Of a DNA stretch of 64,000 nucleotides, positions 35,570 to 44,578 are shown in pieces. Position 1 is the stretch's first letter. Each line of letters begins with the position of its first letter. Source of the DNA: Croceibacterium_A sp044506885. Its GTDB lineage: Bacteria; Pseudomonadota; Alphaproteobacteria; Sphingomonadales; Sphingomonadaceae. The notes under the pieces were generated by a model. It made no database searches, was not told where the DNA came from, and saw only the letters and a program-made list of their open reading frames with translations. Location: the NCBI GenBank assembly GCA_044506885.1, contig JBIQKC010000011.1, positions 1 through 64,000 on the forward strand, given 5' to 3'. A program made the position numbers and the translations under genes.

Positions 35570-37365
35570 GCTTCGATCCTCGCCGGGGCAAACCCGCGCG
35601 TGGCATTGCCGAGCAGGAAGCCCCGCGCAAGATCGGCGAGCGTGAGGTCCGCCTCTTCGGCGCGCCCTTCCGCCAGCAGCGACTGGCGCAGCACGCCGGG
35701 GAGCAGGCCGAGCGATGCGCGCGGGGTGAGCAGCTTCCCGCCGCGCTCCACGAACACATTGGTATAGCTGCCTTCGGTGACGAAGCCGTCGTCGCGCACG
35801 AACAGCGCCTCCGCCGCGCCCTGGCCCTTCGCCACGGCCAGCGCGTCTTCGTGGAAATGACGATCGGTGGTCTTGTGCCGCAGCCGCCAGTCGCCCGGAA
35901 CCACCGGCAGCGGCAGGGCGATGCAGGGGACAGGGCCTTCGGGCCACGCGGGTAGCGATGCGGTTTCCAGCGTCAGCTCTCCCCGCCGCGAGAGCAGCAG
36001 GCGGATTTTCGCCGGCGCTTCGAGCTCGAAGCACAGCGCCTGGATGCGATTGCGCGCCTCGTGCCGGTCGAAGGCGAAGCCGAGTTCAGCGGCGCTGGTC
36101 CTGATCCGTTCGAGGTGCGGTTCGAGCAGGGCTATCCCTTCTTCGGGATCGAAGCGCATGGTCTCGATCAGGTCGTGTCCGCCGGCGGCGCCGCGCGCGA
36201 AGCCGCCCTTGACCAGGCATTCGCGCCATTCGGCCATGCCGTCGCTGTCGGCGACGATCGCCCCGCCGACGCCGAGCACCGCGCGGTGCCGGGCGTTTTC
36301 GCCCGGCGTCAGGCGAATGGTGCGGATGGCGACGTTGAACGCGGCGTCTCCGTTCCCGTCGATCCGGCCGATGGCCCCGCAATAAGGGCCGCGCGCGTCG
36401 CGCTCGACTCCGTCGATCAGCTCCATCGCGCGGATCTTGGGCGCGCCGGTGATCGATCCGCAGGGGAACAGCGCCCGGATCATGTCCATCGCCCCTAGGC
36501 CCGGTTGCAGCCGGGCGCGCACGGTGGTCGTCATCGTGTGGACGGTGGGATAGGTCTCGACGTGGAACGGGCGCTCGACCTCCACCGTCCCGGCCACGGC
36601 CACGCGGCTGAGATCGTTGCGCATCAGGTCCACGATCATCAGGTTTTCGGCCCGGTCCTTGACCGAGGCGGCCAGTTCCCGCGCCATCGCGGCGTCCTCC
36701 GCCGCGTCGCGGCCGCGCGGGCGGGTGCCTTTCATCGGCTTGCAGCGCGCAGCATCGCCCCGCAAGCTGAAGAACAGTTCCGGGCTGAAGCTCAGCAGCC
36801 AGTCCGATCCGTCGAAGATCGCCCCGCCATAGCCGGCGTTGGCGGCCGGGCGGATGGCGGCGTAGATCGCCAGCGGATCGCCCTGGGCCGGGCCGGCGAG
36901 CGGCATGGTCAGGTTGGCCTGGTAGATGTCGCCGGAGCGGATGGCCTCCTTGAGCGTGGCGAAAACGTCGAGATAGCCGCCGACGGACAGTTGCGGATCG
37001 AGCGGCCCGATGCTCGCCGGGGCGCTTCCGCCCCGCTCCGCGAGCCATTGCGGCATGTGCGCCGCCGGGATCCGCTCGGCCCGGTCGAACAGGCCGAACC
37101 ACAGCAGGGGGCCGCCCGCGCCGGTGCGCGAAGCGGCGAGCGGCGTCAGCCGGGGCTCCAGCGCCAGCCCGGCCTCGTAAGCGATATAACCGGCAAGCGT
37201 CCCGCCGCTCTCGCGCCGCGCCGCCTCGGCCGCCTCGAGCGCCGGCAGGACCTCTTCCGGCCGGCGGGCGACGAAGATCTGGCGCGGGTCTTCGAACAGC
37301 TGCGCATCGCTCGCCCCTTCCGCGCGCGCGTCATCGAGCAGGACGAAGGGCTGGTGTGCGGCCAT
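35566..37365 (-). CDS. pabB: Aminodeoxychorismate synthase/lyase fusion (PabB-PabC)
   Basis: A 599-residue fusion for p-aminobenzoate, the folate precursor. Residues about 20-390 are chorismate-binding PabB: KPMKGTRPRGRD with the PabB lysine (Lys212), VDLMRNDLSRVA, VHTMTTTVRA, FPCGSITGAPKIRAMELI and the C-terminal ECLVKGGFAR. Residues about 395-599 are a PLP fold-type IV lyase (PabC): IETMRFDPEEGIALLEPHLERI, PLP lysine Lys498 in RHKTTDRHF, and EGSYTNVFVERGGKLLTP. The glutaminase PabA is not in the window. Both lysines are intact, so both activities are likely. Divergent from the HerA-like gene. Confidence 0.95.
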   Translation of the reverse strand: MAAHQPFVLLDDARAEGASDAQLFEDPRQIFVARRPEEVLPALEAAEAARRESGGTLAGYIAYEAGLALEPRLTPLAASRTGAGGPLLWFGLFDRAERIPAAHMPQWLAERGGSAPASIGPLDPQLSVGGYLDVFATLKEAIRSGDIYQANLTMPLAGPAQGDPLAIYAAIRPAANAGYGGAIFDGSDWLLSFSPELFFSLRGDAARCKPMKGTRPRGRDAAEDAAMARELAASVKDRAENLMIVDLMRNDLSRVAVAGTVEVERPFHVETYPTVHTMTTTVRARLQPGLGAMDMIRALFPCGSITGAPKIRAMELIDGVERDARGPYCGAIGRIDGNGDAAFNVAIRTIRLTPGENARHRAVLGVGGAIVADSDGMAEWRECLVKGGFARGAAGGHDLIETMRFDPEEGIALLEPHLERIRTSAAELGFAFDRHEARNRIQALCFELEAPAKIRLLLSRRGELTLETASLPAWPEGPVPCIALPLPVVPGDWRLRHKTTDRHFHEDALAVAKGQGAAEALFVRDDGFVTEGSYTNVFVERGGKLLTPRASLGLLPGVLRQSLLAEGRAEEADLTLADLARGFLLGNATRGFAPARIEA

Positions 37366-37460
37366 TTTCGCGCTCTAGCCGCAAATGCGCCCTTGTCTAT
37401 CGCTTGACCGCGCGCGGGCCCCTGCGCCAGACCGAACCGAGGATCTTCGGGAGCCACGCA

Positions 37461-38987
37461 ATGACATCCATTTTCATCGGTCTGGGCGCGAATGGCGAGC
37501 GGCAGGAACTGGTGCTGTCGCGCGCGAACCGGCACGGGCTGATCGCCGGCGCGACCGGCACCGGCAAGACAGTGACGCTGCAAGGGCTGGCGGAAAGCTT
37601 TTCCGCCGAGGGCGTGCCGGTGTTCGTGGCCGACGTGAAGGGCGATCTGTCGGGCATCGCCATGCCCGGATCGCCGACGTTCAAGAATGCCGACAAGCTG
37701 GAAGCGCGGGCGAAGGAGATCGGGCTGGAAGGCTATGCCTATTCGGACAACCCGGCGGTGTTCTGGGATCTTTACGGCGAACAGGGCCACCCGATCCGCA
37801 CCACCATCTCGGAAATGGGCCCGCTGCTGCTGGCGCGGTTGCTCGATCTGAACGAGACGCAGGAAGGCGTGCTCAACATCGTGTTCCGCTATGCCGACGA
37901 GGAAGGGCTGCTGCTGCTCGATCTGCCGGACCTGCAATCGATGCTGGTCTATACGGCGGAAAACGCCGCCGCGCTGACCACGAAATACGGCAATGTCACC
38001 AAGGCCAGCGTCGGGGCGATCCAGCGGCAGCTGCTGTCGTTCGAAAGCCAGGGCGCGGCGCAGTTCTTCGGCGAGCCGGCGCTGGAGATCGAGGATTTTC
38101 TGACCGTCGACGATCAGGGGCGCGGGATCGTCAACGTGCTCGCCGCCGACAAGCTGATGCGCAGCCCGAAGCTCTACGCCACCTTCCTGCTGTGGCTGCT
38201 GGCGGAATTGTTCGAAGTGCTGCCCGAAGTGGGCGACCCTGAAAAGCCGAAGCTCGTGTTCTTCTTCGACGAGGCGCACCTGCTGTTCGACGATGCGCCC
38301 AGGGCCTTGCAGGACAAGATCGAGCAGGTCGTGCGCCTGATCCGGTCGAAGGGCGTGGGCGTCTATTTCGTGACGCAGAACCCGATCGACATTCCCGAGG
38401 AAGTGGCGGGCCAGCTGGGCAACCGCGTGCAGCACGCGCTGCGCGCCTTCACCCCGCGCGACCAGAAGGCGATCAAGGCGGCGGCCGATACTTTCCGCAT
38501 CAACCCCGACCTCGACGTCGCCACCGCGATCACCGAGCTGAAAACGGGCGAGGCGCTGGTTTCCACGCTGCTGGAAGACGGCGCGCCATCGGTGGTGCAG
38601 CGCACGCTGGTCAAGCCGCCGCGCAGCCGCCTGGGCCCGATCACGCCCAAGGAGCGGGCGATCATCCAGTCGGTCAGCCCGCACGAGGGCAAGTACGACA
38701 CGCGGATCAATCGCGAAAGCGCCGAGGAAGTGCTGGCGCAGAAGGCCGCCGACGCCGCCGCGACCGCCGCCGAAGTGGATGAACGGGGCGAGGAGGAAGT
38801 CCGCAAGCGTGAGCGCAAGTCGCCCTCGCTGTGGGAACGCGCGGGAAAGAGCGGTCTCAACGCTGCCGCGGGGTCGCTCGCGTCGGTCGCGGTGGCGGCC
38901 GCCATGGGGCGCAAGTCGCGCGCCGATCCCCTGCGCACCGGCGCCACGGCCTTCGTGCGCAACATCATCGGCGGGCTGATGCGCTGA
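37461..38987 (+). CDS. HerA-like ATPase (DUF853)
   Basis: A 508-residue AAA+/HerA-FtsK superfamily ATPase of the DUF853 type. Walker A AGATGTGKTVT (about 28-38), Walker B VFFFDEAHLLF, sensor FVTQNPIDIP and Arg-containing RALQDKIEQVVRLIRSKG are present; NRVQHALRAFTPRDQKAI is typical of the family. Function is unknown; bacterial HerA proteins often act as hexameric DNA motors. No NurA-like nuclease lies alongside. The start is the ATG matching the conserved MTSIFIGLG start. The C-terminal helix (AAAGSLASVAVAAAMG) is hydrophobic. Confidence 0.9.
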   Translation: MTSIFIGLGANGERQELVLSRANRHGLIAGATGTGKTVTLQGLAESFSAEGVPVFVADVKGDLSGIAMPGSPTFKNADKLEARAKEIGLEGYAYSDNPAVFWDLYGEQGHPIRTTISEMGPLLLARLLDLNETQEGVLNIVFRYADEEGLLLLDLPDLQSMLVYTAENAAALTTKYGNVTKASVGAIQRQLLSFESQGAAQFFGEPALEIEDFLTVDDQGRGIVNVLAADKLMRSPKLYATFLLWLLAELFEVLPEVGDPEKPKLVFFFDEAHLLFDDAPRALQDKIEQVVRLIRSKGVGVYFVTQNPIDIPEEVAGQLGNRVQHALRAFTPRDQKAIKAAADTFRINPDLDVATAITELKTGEALVSTLLEDGAPSVVQRTLVKPPRSRLGPITPKERAIIQSVSPHEGKYDTRINRESAEEVLAQKAADAAATAAEVDERGEEEVRKRERKSPSLWERAGKSGLNAAAGSLASVAVAAAMGRKSRADPLRTGATAFVRNIIGGLMR

Positions 38988-38999
38988 CGGAAACGCGGA

Positions 39000-41660
39000 T
39001 CAGCGCACCGCCAGCCACTCGCCGATTTGCGCGCGCAGGCGCGGTTCGCTGTCGAAGCGGTCCCTGAGTTGCAGCATCACGCGGTCGACCGTCCGGCGCT
39101 GGTCTTCGGGCAGCGTTGCGCGGTACTCCTCGAGCCGCGCGATCATCGCCGGATCGTCGGCATTGGCGGCGATGCCGGCAATGTAGCCCGCGCGCCCCGA
39201 AGCATCGACCAGCGCTTCCACCGCATCCCGGTTGGCCATTACGAAATCGTAGGCGAGCATCGCGTGCTCGCGCGCGACGGCGGAAATGATCGCCGCACTG
39301 GTCGTCCCGGCTTCTCCGGTCAGGGCGAAGTCGAGCGCGCGTTGCGCCAGCGCTTCGTCCTGTGTCCCGCCAAGCAACTGGTAATAGGTCTGGCGTTCGA
39401 CGGTGCTGTTCGATGCTGCCGCCAGCGCGGCCAGCATGTCCCATTCGGCGGCGGTGGCGTTGCGCGCGGCGATACCCAGCCAGGTGGTCTTGAGCGGACC
39501 GTCCATCGACCGCGGATCGCTTGCCAGCCCCGCGAACCGGCTGCGCGCCTGTTCGGCCACGCGTTCGTCGCCCATGGCGCCGAGCGTAGTGATCAGTTCC
39601 GCGCGCAGGCCGGCGTCGGGCATGGTGTCGCTTTCGCGCGGCTCGAACCCGAGCTGCTCCAGACGCCCGAGCCACCGCGCGCGGACGATCTCGGCCATCC
39701 GCCGCTTGGCGTCATCGTCTTCGAGATAACCGTAGACCGCGCCCCAGCGGCCGACGGCTCCATCGGCCACGACGGGGTTGGCGTCGGCAGGCACGGCGGC
39801 CAGCAGGTCGAGCGCGACGCTCGCCGGCTGGTAGCCCGCCTGGGCGAGCGACCAGTTATCGCGCACCAGGCCGATCTGGTCGATCGGGGCCAGGCGCGGC
39901 ATGGCTTCGGACAGGTCGTCGGCCATGTCCGGAGCGTAGAGCGTGCGGAAGTAGCCGAGCTGGCCCCCGTTCACGACCACCGCGCCGCAGCCGGGAAGGG
40001 TCAGCGACGCGCTGCCTTCGAGGATCTGGCGTTGCTCGCTGCCGTCCGATGCACGCAGCAGCATCGGCACGCGCCAGCGTTGCGGGCTGGCCGCGGCTTC
40101 CTCCGCGCGGTCGCGGCTGAATTCGCTTTGCGTCAGCGTCAGCGCGGTCGCCCCGTTCACGCATTCGGCCCCGGCGCGGACCAGCGGCACGCCGGGCTGG
40201 CGGGTGAAATCGTCGGCGATGGCGGTGAGATCGGTCGCTCCGGCTTCCTCGACCGCGCGCCAGAGGTCGGAACTGACGGTGTTCCCGTACTGATGACGGC
40301 GGATGTATGTGCGGATGCCGTCGCGCCAGACGTCTTCGCCGGCATAGGCTTCCAGCATCGCGATCACCGCCTCGCCCTTCTGGTAGGCGATCGCGTCGAA
40401 CGCCTCGCTGGTTTCGGCAACGGTGCGGATTTCCTGGATCACCGGGTGCGTGGTGACGAGGCTGTCGAGGTTCATCGCCGCCTCGCGCCCGCCGACCCGT
40501 CCGAGCAGGGCGTGCCATTCGGGGTTGAAGCGGTCGGTCGCCTTGGTTTCCATCCAGCTGGCGAAACCTTCGTTCAGCCACAGGTCGTCCCACCAGGCCA
40601 TGGTCACGATATTGCCGAACCACTGGTGGGCGACTTCGTGCGCCTGGACGGAGAAGATGTTGGGCCTGGTCTGCGGGCTGGCGATGGCGGGGTCGAGCAG
40701 CAGGATGCGCTCGAAAGTCAGGATCGCGCCCCAGTTCTCCATTGCCCCGAAGAACTGCGACTGGCCGGGAGCGGTGACGTTGTCGAGCTTGGGCAGCGGG
40801 TAGCGGACGCCGAAGTAGTCGCCGTAGAAGCCCATCAGCGGGGCGAGCGAATCGAGCGCGTAGCGCGCCTGCTCGCCGCTGCCGGCCGGCGCGACGATGC
40901 CGAGGTCGACGCCGTCGGGGCCGCGCATCGCCAGCCGCTCGAAATCGCCCACGGCGAAGAACAGCAGGTACGACGACATCTTCGGGCTGGTCTGGAAGGT
41001 CACCCGCTTGCGGCCGTCGGGCAGCGCTTCCTCGCTCGCCACCGGCATGTTGCCGACCGCCATCCGATCCGCCGGCACCACGGCCGAAAGGTCGAACGTC
41101 GCCTTGTAGCTCGGCTCGTCGAACATCGGCGCGAAACGCCGCGCGTCGGGGGCCTCGAACTGCGTGAACAGGGCGCGGACCTGCTCGCCGGTGCGCTTGT
41201 CGGGATAATCGAGCGCGAACATTCCCGTCGCCTGGGTGTTGATCTTGCCGGTGTAGGACAGGTCGAGGCGATAGCGGCCGGGCGCGATCGGCGCATCGGC
41301 CGCGAGCCGCACGGTCTGCTCTTCGGCGTCTAGATCGGCTTCGAGCGGCATCGCCGGGCCCGTTCCGCCGGCGCGGAACAGGCGCGCCGTGGTTATCCGC
41401 AACTCGGCCGCGTGCAGCGTCAGCGCGTCGGTGGCTTCGAACACCTCGAGATCGATGCTCTCGGTTCCGGCGAAAGTGAGATTGGCGGCATCGGGGACCA
41501 CGTCGATTCGGTAGTGGATTGGGCGCGCCACGCGCGGCAGGTCGCTCGGCACCGCTTCGGGCAGCGGCGCGGCGGAAAGCGCGGCGCCTTGCGGAGCCGG
41601 AACGGAGGCGCAGCCCGCAAGCAGCATGGCGGCGGACGCGGTCGTGACGAGACGCTTCAA
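39000..41660 (-). CDS. M1 family aminopeptidase, lipoprotein
   Basis: An 886-residue zinc aminopeptidase anchored in the envelope: lipobox LAGC with Cys17. Active site: exopeptidase motif GAMENWG (305-311), HEVAHQWFGN (zinc ligands His341, His345, catalytic Glu342) and Glu364 in WLNEGFASWME. An N-terminal beta domain (45-240) and a long C-terminal helical ERAP1-like domain (about 500-886) complete the usual order. It would trim peptides in the periplasm or at the outer membrane. It lies downstream of a sensor kinase on the same strand. Confidence 0.95.
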   Translation of the reverse strand: MKRLVTTASAAMLLAGCASVPAPQGAALSAAPLPEAVPSDLPRVARPIHYRIDVVPDAANLTFAGTESIDLEVFEATDALTLHAAELRITTARLFRAGGTGPAMPLEADLDAEEQTVRLAADAPIAPGRYRLDLSYTGKINTQATGMFALDYPDKRTGEQVRALFTQFEAPDARRFAPMFDEPSYKATFDLSAVVPADRMAVGNMPVASEEALPDGRKRVTFQTSPKMSSYLLFFAVGDFERLAMRGPDGVDLGIVAPAGSGEQARYALDSLAPLMGFYGDYFGVRYPLPKLDNVTAPGQSQFFGAMENWGAILTFERILLLDPAIASPQTRPNIFSVQAHEVAHQWFGNIVTMAWWDDLWLNEGFASWMETKATDRFNPEWHALLGRVGGREAAMNLDSLVTTHPVIQEIRTVAETSEAFDAIAYQKGEAVIAMLEAYAGEDVWRDGIRTYIRRHQYGNTVSSDLWRAVEEAGATDLTAIADDFTRQPGVPLVRAGAECVNGATALTLTQSEFSRDRAEEAAASPQRWRVPMLLRASDGSEQRQILEGSASLTLPGCGAVVVNGGQLGYFRTLYAPDMADDLSEAMPRLAPIDQIGLVRDNWSLAQAGYQPASVALDLLAAVPADANPVVADGAVGRWGAVYGYLEDDDAKRRMAEIVRARWLGRLEQLGFEPRESDTMPDAGLRAELITTLGAMGDERVAEQARSRFAGLASDPRSMDGPLKTTWLGIAARNATAAEWDMLAALAAASNSTVERQTYYQLLGGTQDEALAQRALDFALTGEAGTTSAAIISAVAREHAMLAYDFVMANRDAVEALVDASGRAGYIAGIAANADDPAMIARLEEYRATLPEDQRRTVDRVMLQLRDRFDSEPRLRAQIGEWLAVR

Positions 41661-41732
41661 GAGGGAATCTCCGGAGGAAAGCGGTTTCCGAAGAAACCGC
41701 CCTAGCAGCCGCGGGGCGGCGGTGCGAAGCCC

Positions 41733-43118
41733 CTAATCGAGCGGCAGGTGCAGTTCGGCGACCAGCCCCGCATCGTCCGGCCGGTTGCGCAGCACGAGCG
41801 TGCCGCCGTGCTGCTCGGCGATCGCGCGCGCCAGCGTCAGGCCGAGACCGGCGCCGCCGGTCTCGCGGTTGCGTGACGCCTCGCCGCGCGCGAACGGCTG
41901 CATCATCGCCTCAATCTCGCCGTCGGGAACGCCAGGTCCGTCGTCTTCGATCCGGATCACCGCCGTCCTGTCCTGGCGCGTCATGGAAACCCGCGCGCGC
42001 TGGCCATAGCGCAGCGCGTTGCCGATCAGGTTGCGCAGGGCGCGCCGCAGCCAGGTCGCGCGTACGGGCAGGGGCAGGCGCTTCATGTCGCCCAGTTCGA
42101 CCGGCTCGCCCATGTCCTCGTATTCCTCGACCACCGAGGCGACGAGCGCCGCGAGGTCGGTCCGTTCGAGCGGATCGCTCGGCCGGCCGACGCGGGCGAG
42201 CGAGAGGATGTCGTCGAGCGAACGGGTCACGTCCTCGATGTTTGTCGCCATCTTCGCGCGCTCGGCGGTATCTTCCACCGATTCGATCCGCACGCGCAAC
42301 GCCGCAAGCGGCGTTTTCAGGTCGTGCCCGATCGCGCCGAGCATCACGTCCTTCTCGTTGAGCAGCGCGGCGATACGCGCTTCCATCGCATTGTGGGCGG
42401 CGATCAGGCGCCGGGTATCGTCGGGGCCGGAAGGTTCGAGCTGGCCGTCGATCTCACGGGTTGCGGCAAAATGCTCGAGCCGCCGGGTCAGCGCCGCGAG
42501 CGGGCGCGTAATGCGCCGCAGCAGCCAGGCGAGACCGCCGACCAGCAGCACGTAGAGCAGCAGCGTCTGGCCGATCAGCTGGCTGATCTGACGCGGATCG
42601 CCGCCCGACAGGGAGATGCGGGCAACGGTCCATTGGGCCTCGCCCTGCCGTTTCATCCCCGCCACCAGCAGCTGCCCCTCGGTCCACGCCGGTCGCCGCC
42701 CGCCCGCCAGCTCCTCGGCGGACTGGTTCATGATGTAGCTGTCGTTCGCCACCTTGCGCTGGGTGACCACCATCTCTTCGGGATCGAGCCCCTGTTCGGA
42801 CAGGATCGCGCGGATTGCCTGTTCGCGCCCGGCTTCCCGCACTTCGCCCGGAAGCAATGGCCCGTCCGGGGTGCGCTGCACCCGCAGCCGCTGCCAGTGA
42901 ACGCGCTTTTCGTTGCCCGACGTCACCCGCGTCTGGCGGAAATCGAAGCGCGGCTCCGCCGCCAGCTGGAAGGCGAGGCCGTTGAGAGCGACCATCTCGC
43001 GCCGCTGCTCGGCCTCGCGGTAGAGGAGAATGGCAGAGATCGTTTGCGCCACCAGCAGCGCCAGCGCCACCGACAGCAGCATCTGCCCCAGCAGGCTCCG
43101 TGGCAGGAAGCGGCGCAC
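41733..43118 (-). CDS. EnvZ-like sensor histidine kinase
   Basis: A 461-residue two-pass membrane kinase: TM1 about 6-25, a periplasmic domain (about 30-160), TM2 near 170-190, HAMP (about 190-245), H box AIGHDLKTPLAALRVRIESV, N box LRNLIGNALRYG, and G boxes DDGPGVPDGE and GAGLGLTLARAIAEQHGG. The GTG start is the only one compatible with the N terminus and overlaps the TAG stop of the regulator gene in TAGTG. Signal unknown. Confidence 0.94.
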   Translation of the reverse strand: MRRFLPRSLLGQMLLSVALALLVAQTISAILLYREAEQRREMVALNGLAFQLAAEPRFDFRQTRVTSGNEKRVHWQRLRVQRTPDGPLLPGEVREAGREQAIRAILSEQGLDPEEMVVTQRKVANDSYIMNQSAEELAGGRRPAWTEGQLLVAGMKRQGEAQWTVARISLSGGDPRQISQLIGQTLLLYVLLVGGLAWLLRRITRPLAALTRRLEHFAATREIDGQLEPSGPDDTRRLIAAHNAMEARIAALLNEKDVMLGAIGHDLKTPLAALRVRIESVEDTAERAKMATNIEDVTRSLDDILSLARVGRPSDPLERTDLAALVASVVEEYEDMGEPVELGDMKRLPLPVRATWLRRALRNLIGNALRYGQRARVSMTRQDRTAVIRIEDDGPGVPDGEIEAMMQPFARGEASRNRETGGAGLGLTLARAIAEQHGGTLVLRNRPDDAGLVAELHLPLD

Positions 43119-43852
43119 TATGCGCGGTCTGCGGGAACGCGGCGGACATCCGCAGCCAGCCGGTAGCCGCCGCCCCACACGGTCTGGATCAGCTTGGGAT
43201 CGCGGCTGTCGGCTTCCATCTTGCGCCGCAGGCGGCTGACCTGGTTGTCGACCGCGCGGTCGAACAGGTGCGCTTCGCGCCCCTGCACCATGTCGAGCAG
43301 CCGGTCGCGGTCCAGCACCTGGCGCGGATGGTTGAGGAAGGCGAGGAGCAGGCGGAATTCGGCCGACGAGATCGGCACCACCGTACCGTCGGGGTCCGTC
43401 AGCCGGCGCTTGAGCGGATCGAGCCGCCAGCCGTCGAATTCGAACAGCGCGTCTTCCTCGGTCGCCGGCTGCACCTTGCTCGATCGCCGCAGGACCGAAC
43501 GGATGCGCGCGACCAGTTCGCGCGGCTCGAACGGCTTCACGACGTAATCGTCCGCGCCGATCTCGAGGCCCACGATCCGGTCCGTGGCTTCGCCCCTGGC
43601 GGTCAGCAGGATGATCGGAATATTCCTCGTTTCGCTCAGATGGCGGCACAGGGACAGGCCGTCCTCGCCGGGCATCATGATGTCCAGCAGGACGAGGTCG
43701 GGCGCTTCCTCCGCCAGCGCGGCCCGCGCCTTGGCAGCATCGTCGGCCTCGCGCACGATGAAACCCTGCCGCGCCAGATAGTCCGCAAGGGGCTGCCTGA
43801 GACTGGGCTCGTCGTCGACGAGCAGCAACCGGGTCGCCGCCGTCTCGTTCAC
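43118..43852 (-). CDS. OmpR-family response regulator
   Basis: A 244-residue regulator: receiver with DDE at 13-15, Asp57 (LLDIMMPGEDG), Thr in LLTARGE and Lys in VVKPFEPRELVARI; DNA-binding winged helix at about 145-235 (ISSAEFRLLLAFLNHPRQVLDRDRLLDMV, DNQVSRLRRKME, QTVWGGGYRL). It pairs with the kinase that follows. The GTG start is fixed by an in-frame TAA directly before it. No Shine-Dalgarno is visible upstream, so it may be leaderless or weakly translated. Confidence 0.95.
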   Translation of the reverse strand: MNETAATRLLLVDDEPSLRQPLADYLARQGFIVREADDAAKARAALAEEAPDLVLLDIMMPGEDGLSLCRHLSETRNIPIILLTARGEATDRIVGLEIGADDYVVKPFEPRELVARIRSVLRRSSKVQPATEEDALFEFDGWRLDPLKRRLTDPDGTVVPISSAEFRLLLAFLNHPRQVLDRDRLLDMVQGREAHLFDRAVDNQVSRLRRKMEADSRDPKLIQTVWGGGYRLAADVRRVPADRA

Positions 43853-44148
43853 TTAGGGTCGGGACCCATATACGGCCGCCCCCCGGCGAGCGCGATGCTC
43901 CGCCCACTCGTCAACGTGCGCATCCATATGTTGGGGAAAGGGCGCCGCGTTTCGCGCATCGAAAGTCCGAACGATCTCCTGAGAACAACGAGGCGCCGGT
44001 CCGAAGGGGGAGCAAAGGAAGGCCGGCGCCTCGCCGCTCTCTTCTCCGTCTGTAGACGCCCAATGTCGCACCTCTGTGCCGCGAACCAGCGAAAGTGTCG
44101 CAAATTGTCACGTGCGACTGCGGAAGTCCACCGGGGGCTGTGTCGATG
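43853..44148. other. Intergenic region upstream of the two-component genes
   Basis: 296 bp between the second cupin gene and the response regulator, both on the minus strand. It contains GAGGCGCCGG and CCGGCGCCTC, a perfect 10-base inverted repeat about 23 bp apart near 43990-44030. This may be a terminator of the cupin gene or a regulator site. Nothing else was recognised. Confidence 0.5.
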
Positions 44149-44553
44149 TCAGCGGGGACGGTGCTCGGTGCCGAGCCCTGCCGTGATGAACAGCGCGGCC
44201 GCCTCGCCGTCGATGTCGGCTGTGTGCCACACGCCGGGCGGGTTGATCGCATATTCGCCGGGCGACAGCGTGGTGCGCGCCTCCTGGCCGTCGATCTGCT
44301 GTACCAGCGTCATCGTTCCGGCGGTGCACACCACCACTTCCGCGCCGGCCGGATGCATCTCCCAGCTCGTCCAGCTTTCGGTGAAGCGGTAGTGCGACAC
44401 CAGCCGCCCCTCCGCGCCGTCGCTCGCATGGCGCGCGCCGTAGTCCATGTACCATTGCATCGCCCGCTCGTCCTGCGGGAACGCGGGTTGCGGCACGGCC
44501 GTGCCGCCGAGGCCGAGGTGAAGCGGAAACGTCTCAAGCGAACGCGCGGCCAT
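44149..44553 (-). CDS. Cupin-domain protein
   Basis: A 134-residue cupin. YRFTESWTSWEMHPAGAEVVVCTAGTMTLVQ is the first motif (His in MHPAGAE with Glu) and LSPGEYAINPPGVWHTADIDGEA the second. The metal ligands His and Glu/His look intact, so it may be a metal-dependent enzyme or a ligand sensor. A GAAGGGATGG site precedes the ATG. It follows the aminopeptidase P gene by 25 bp and is probably in its operon. Function unknown. Confidence 0.82.
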   Translation of the reverse strand: MAARSLETFPLHLGLGGTAVPQPAFPQDERAMQWYMDYGARHASDGAEGRLVSHYRFTESWTSWEMHPAGAEVVVCTAGTMTLVQQIDGQEARTTLSPGEYAINPPGVWHTADIDGEAAALFITAGLGTEHRPR

Positions 44554-44578
44554 GCAACCATCCCTTCGTCTGTAAGGC

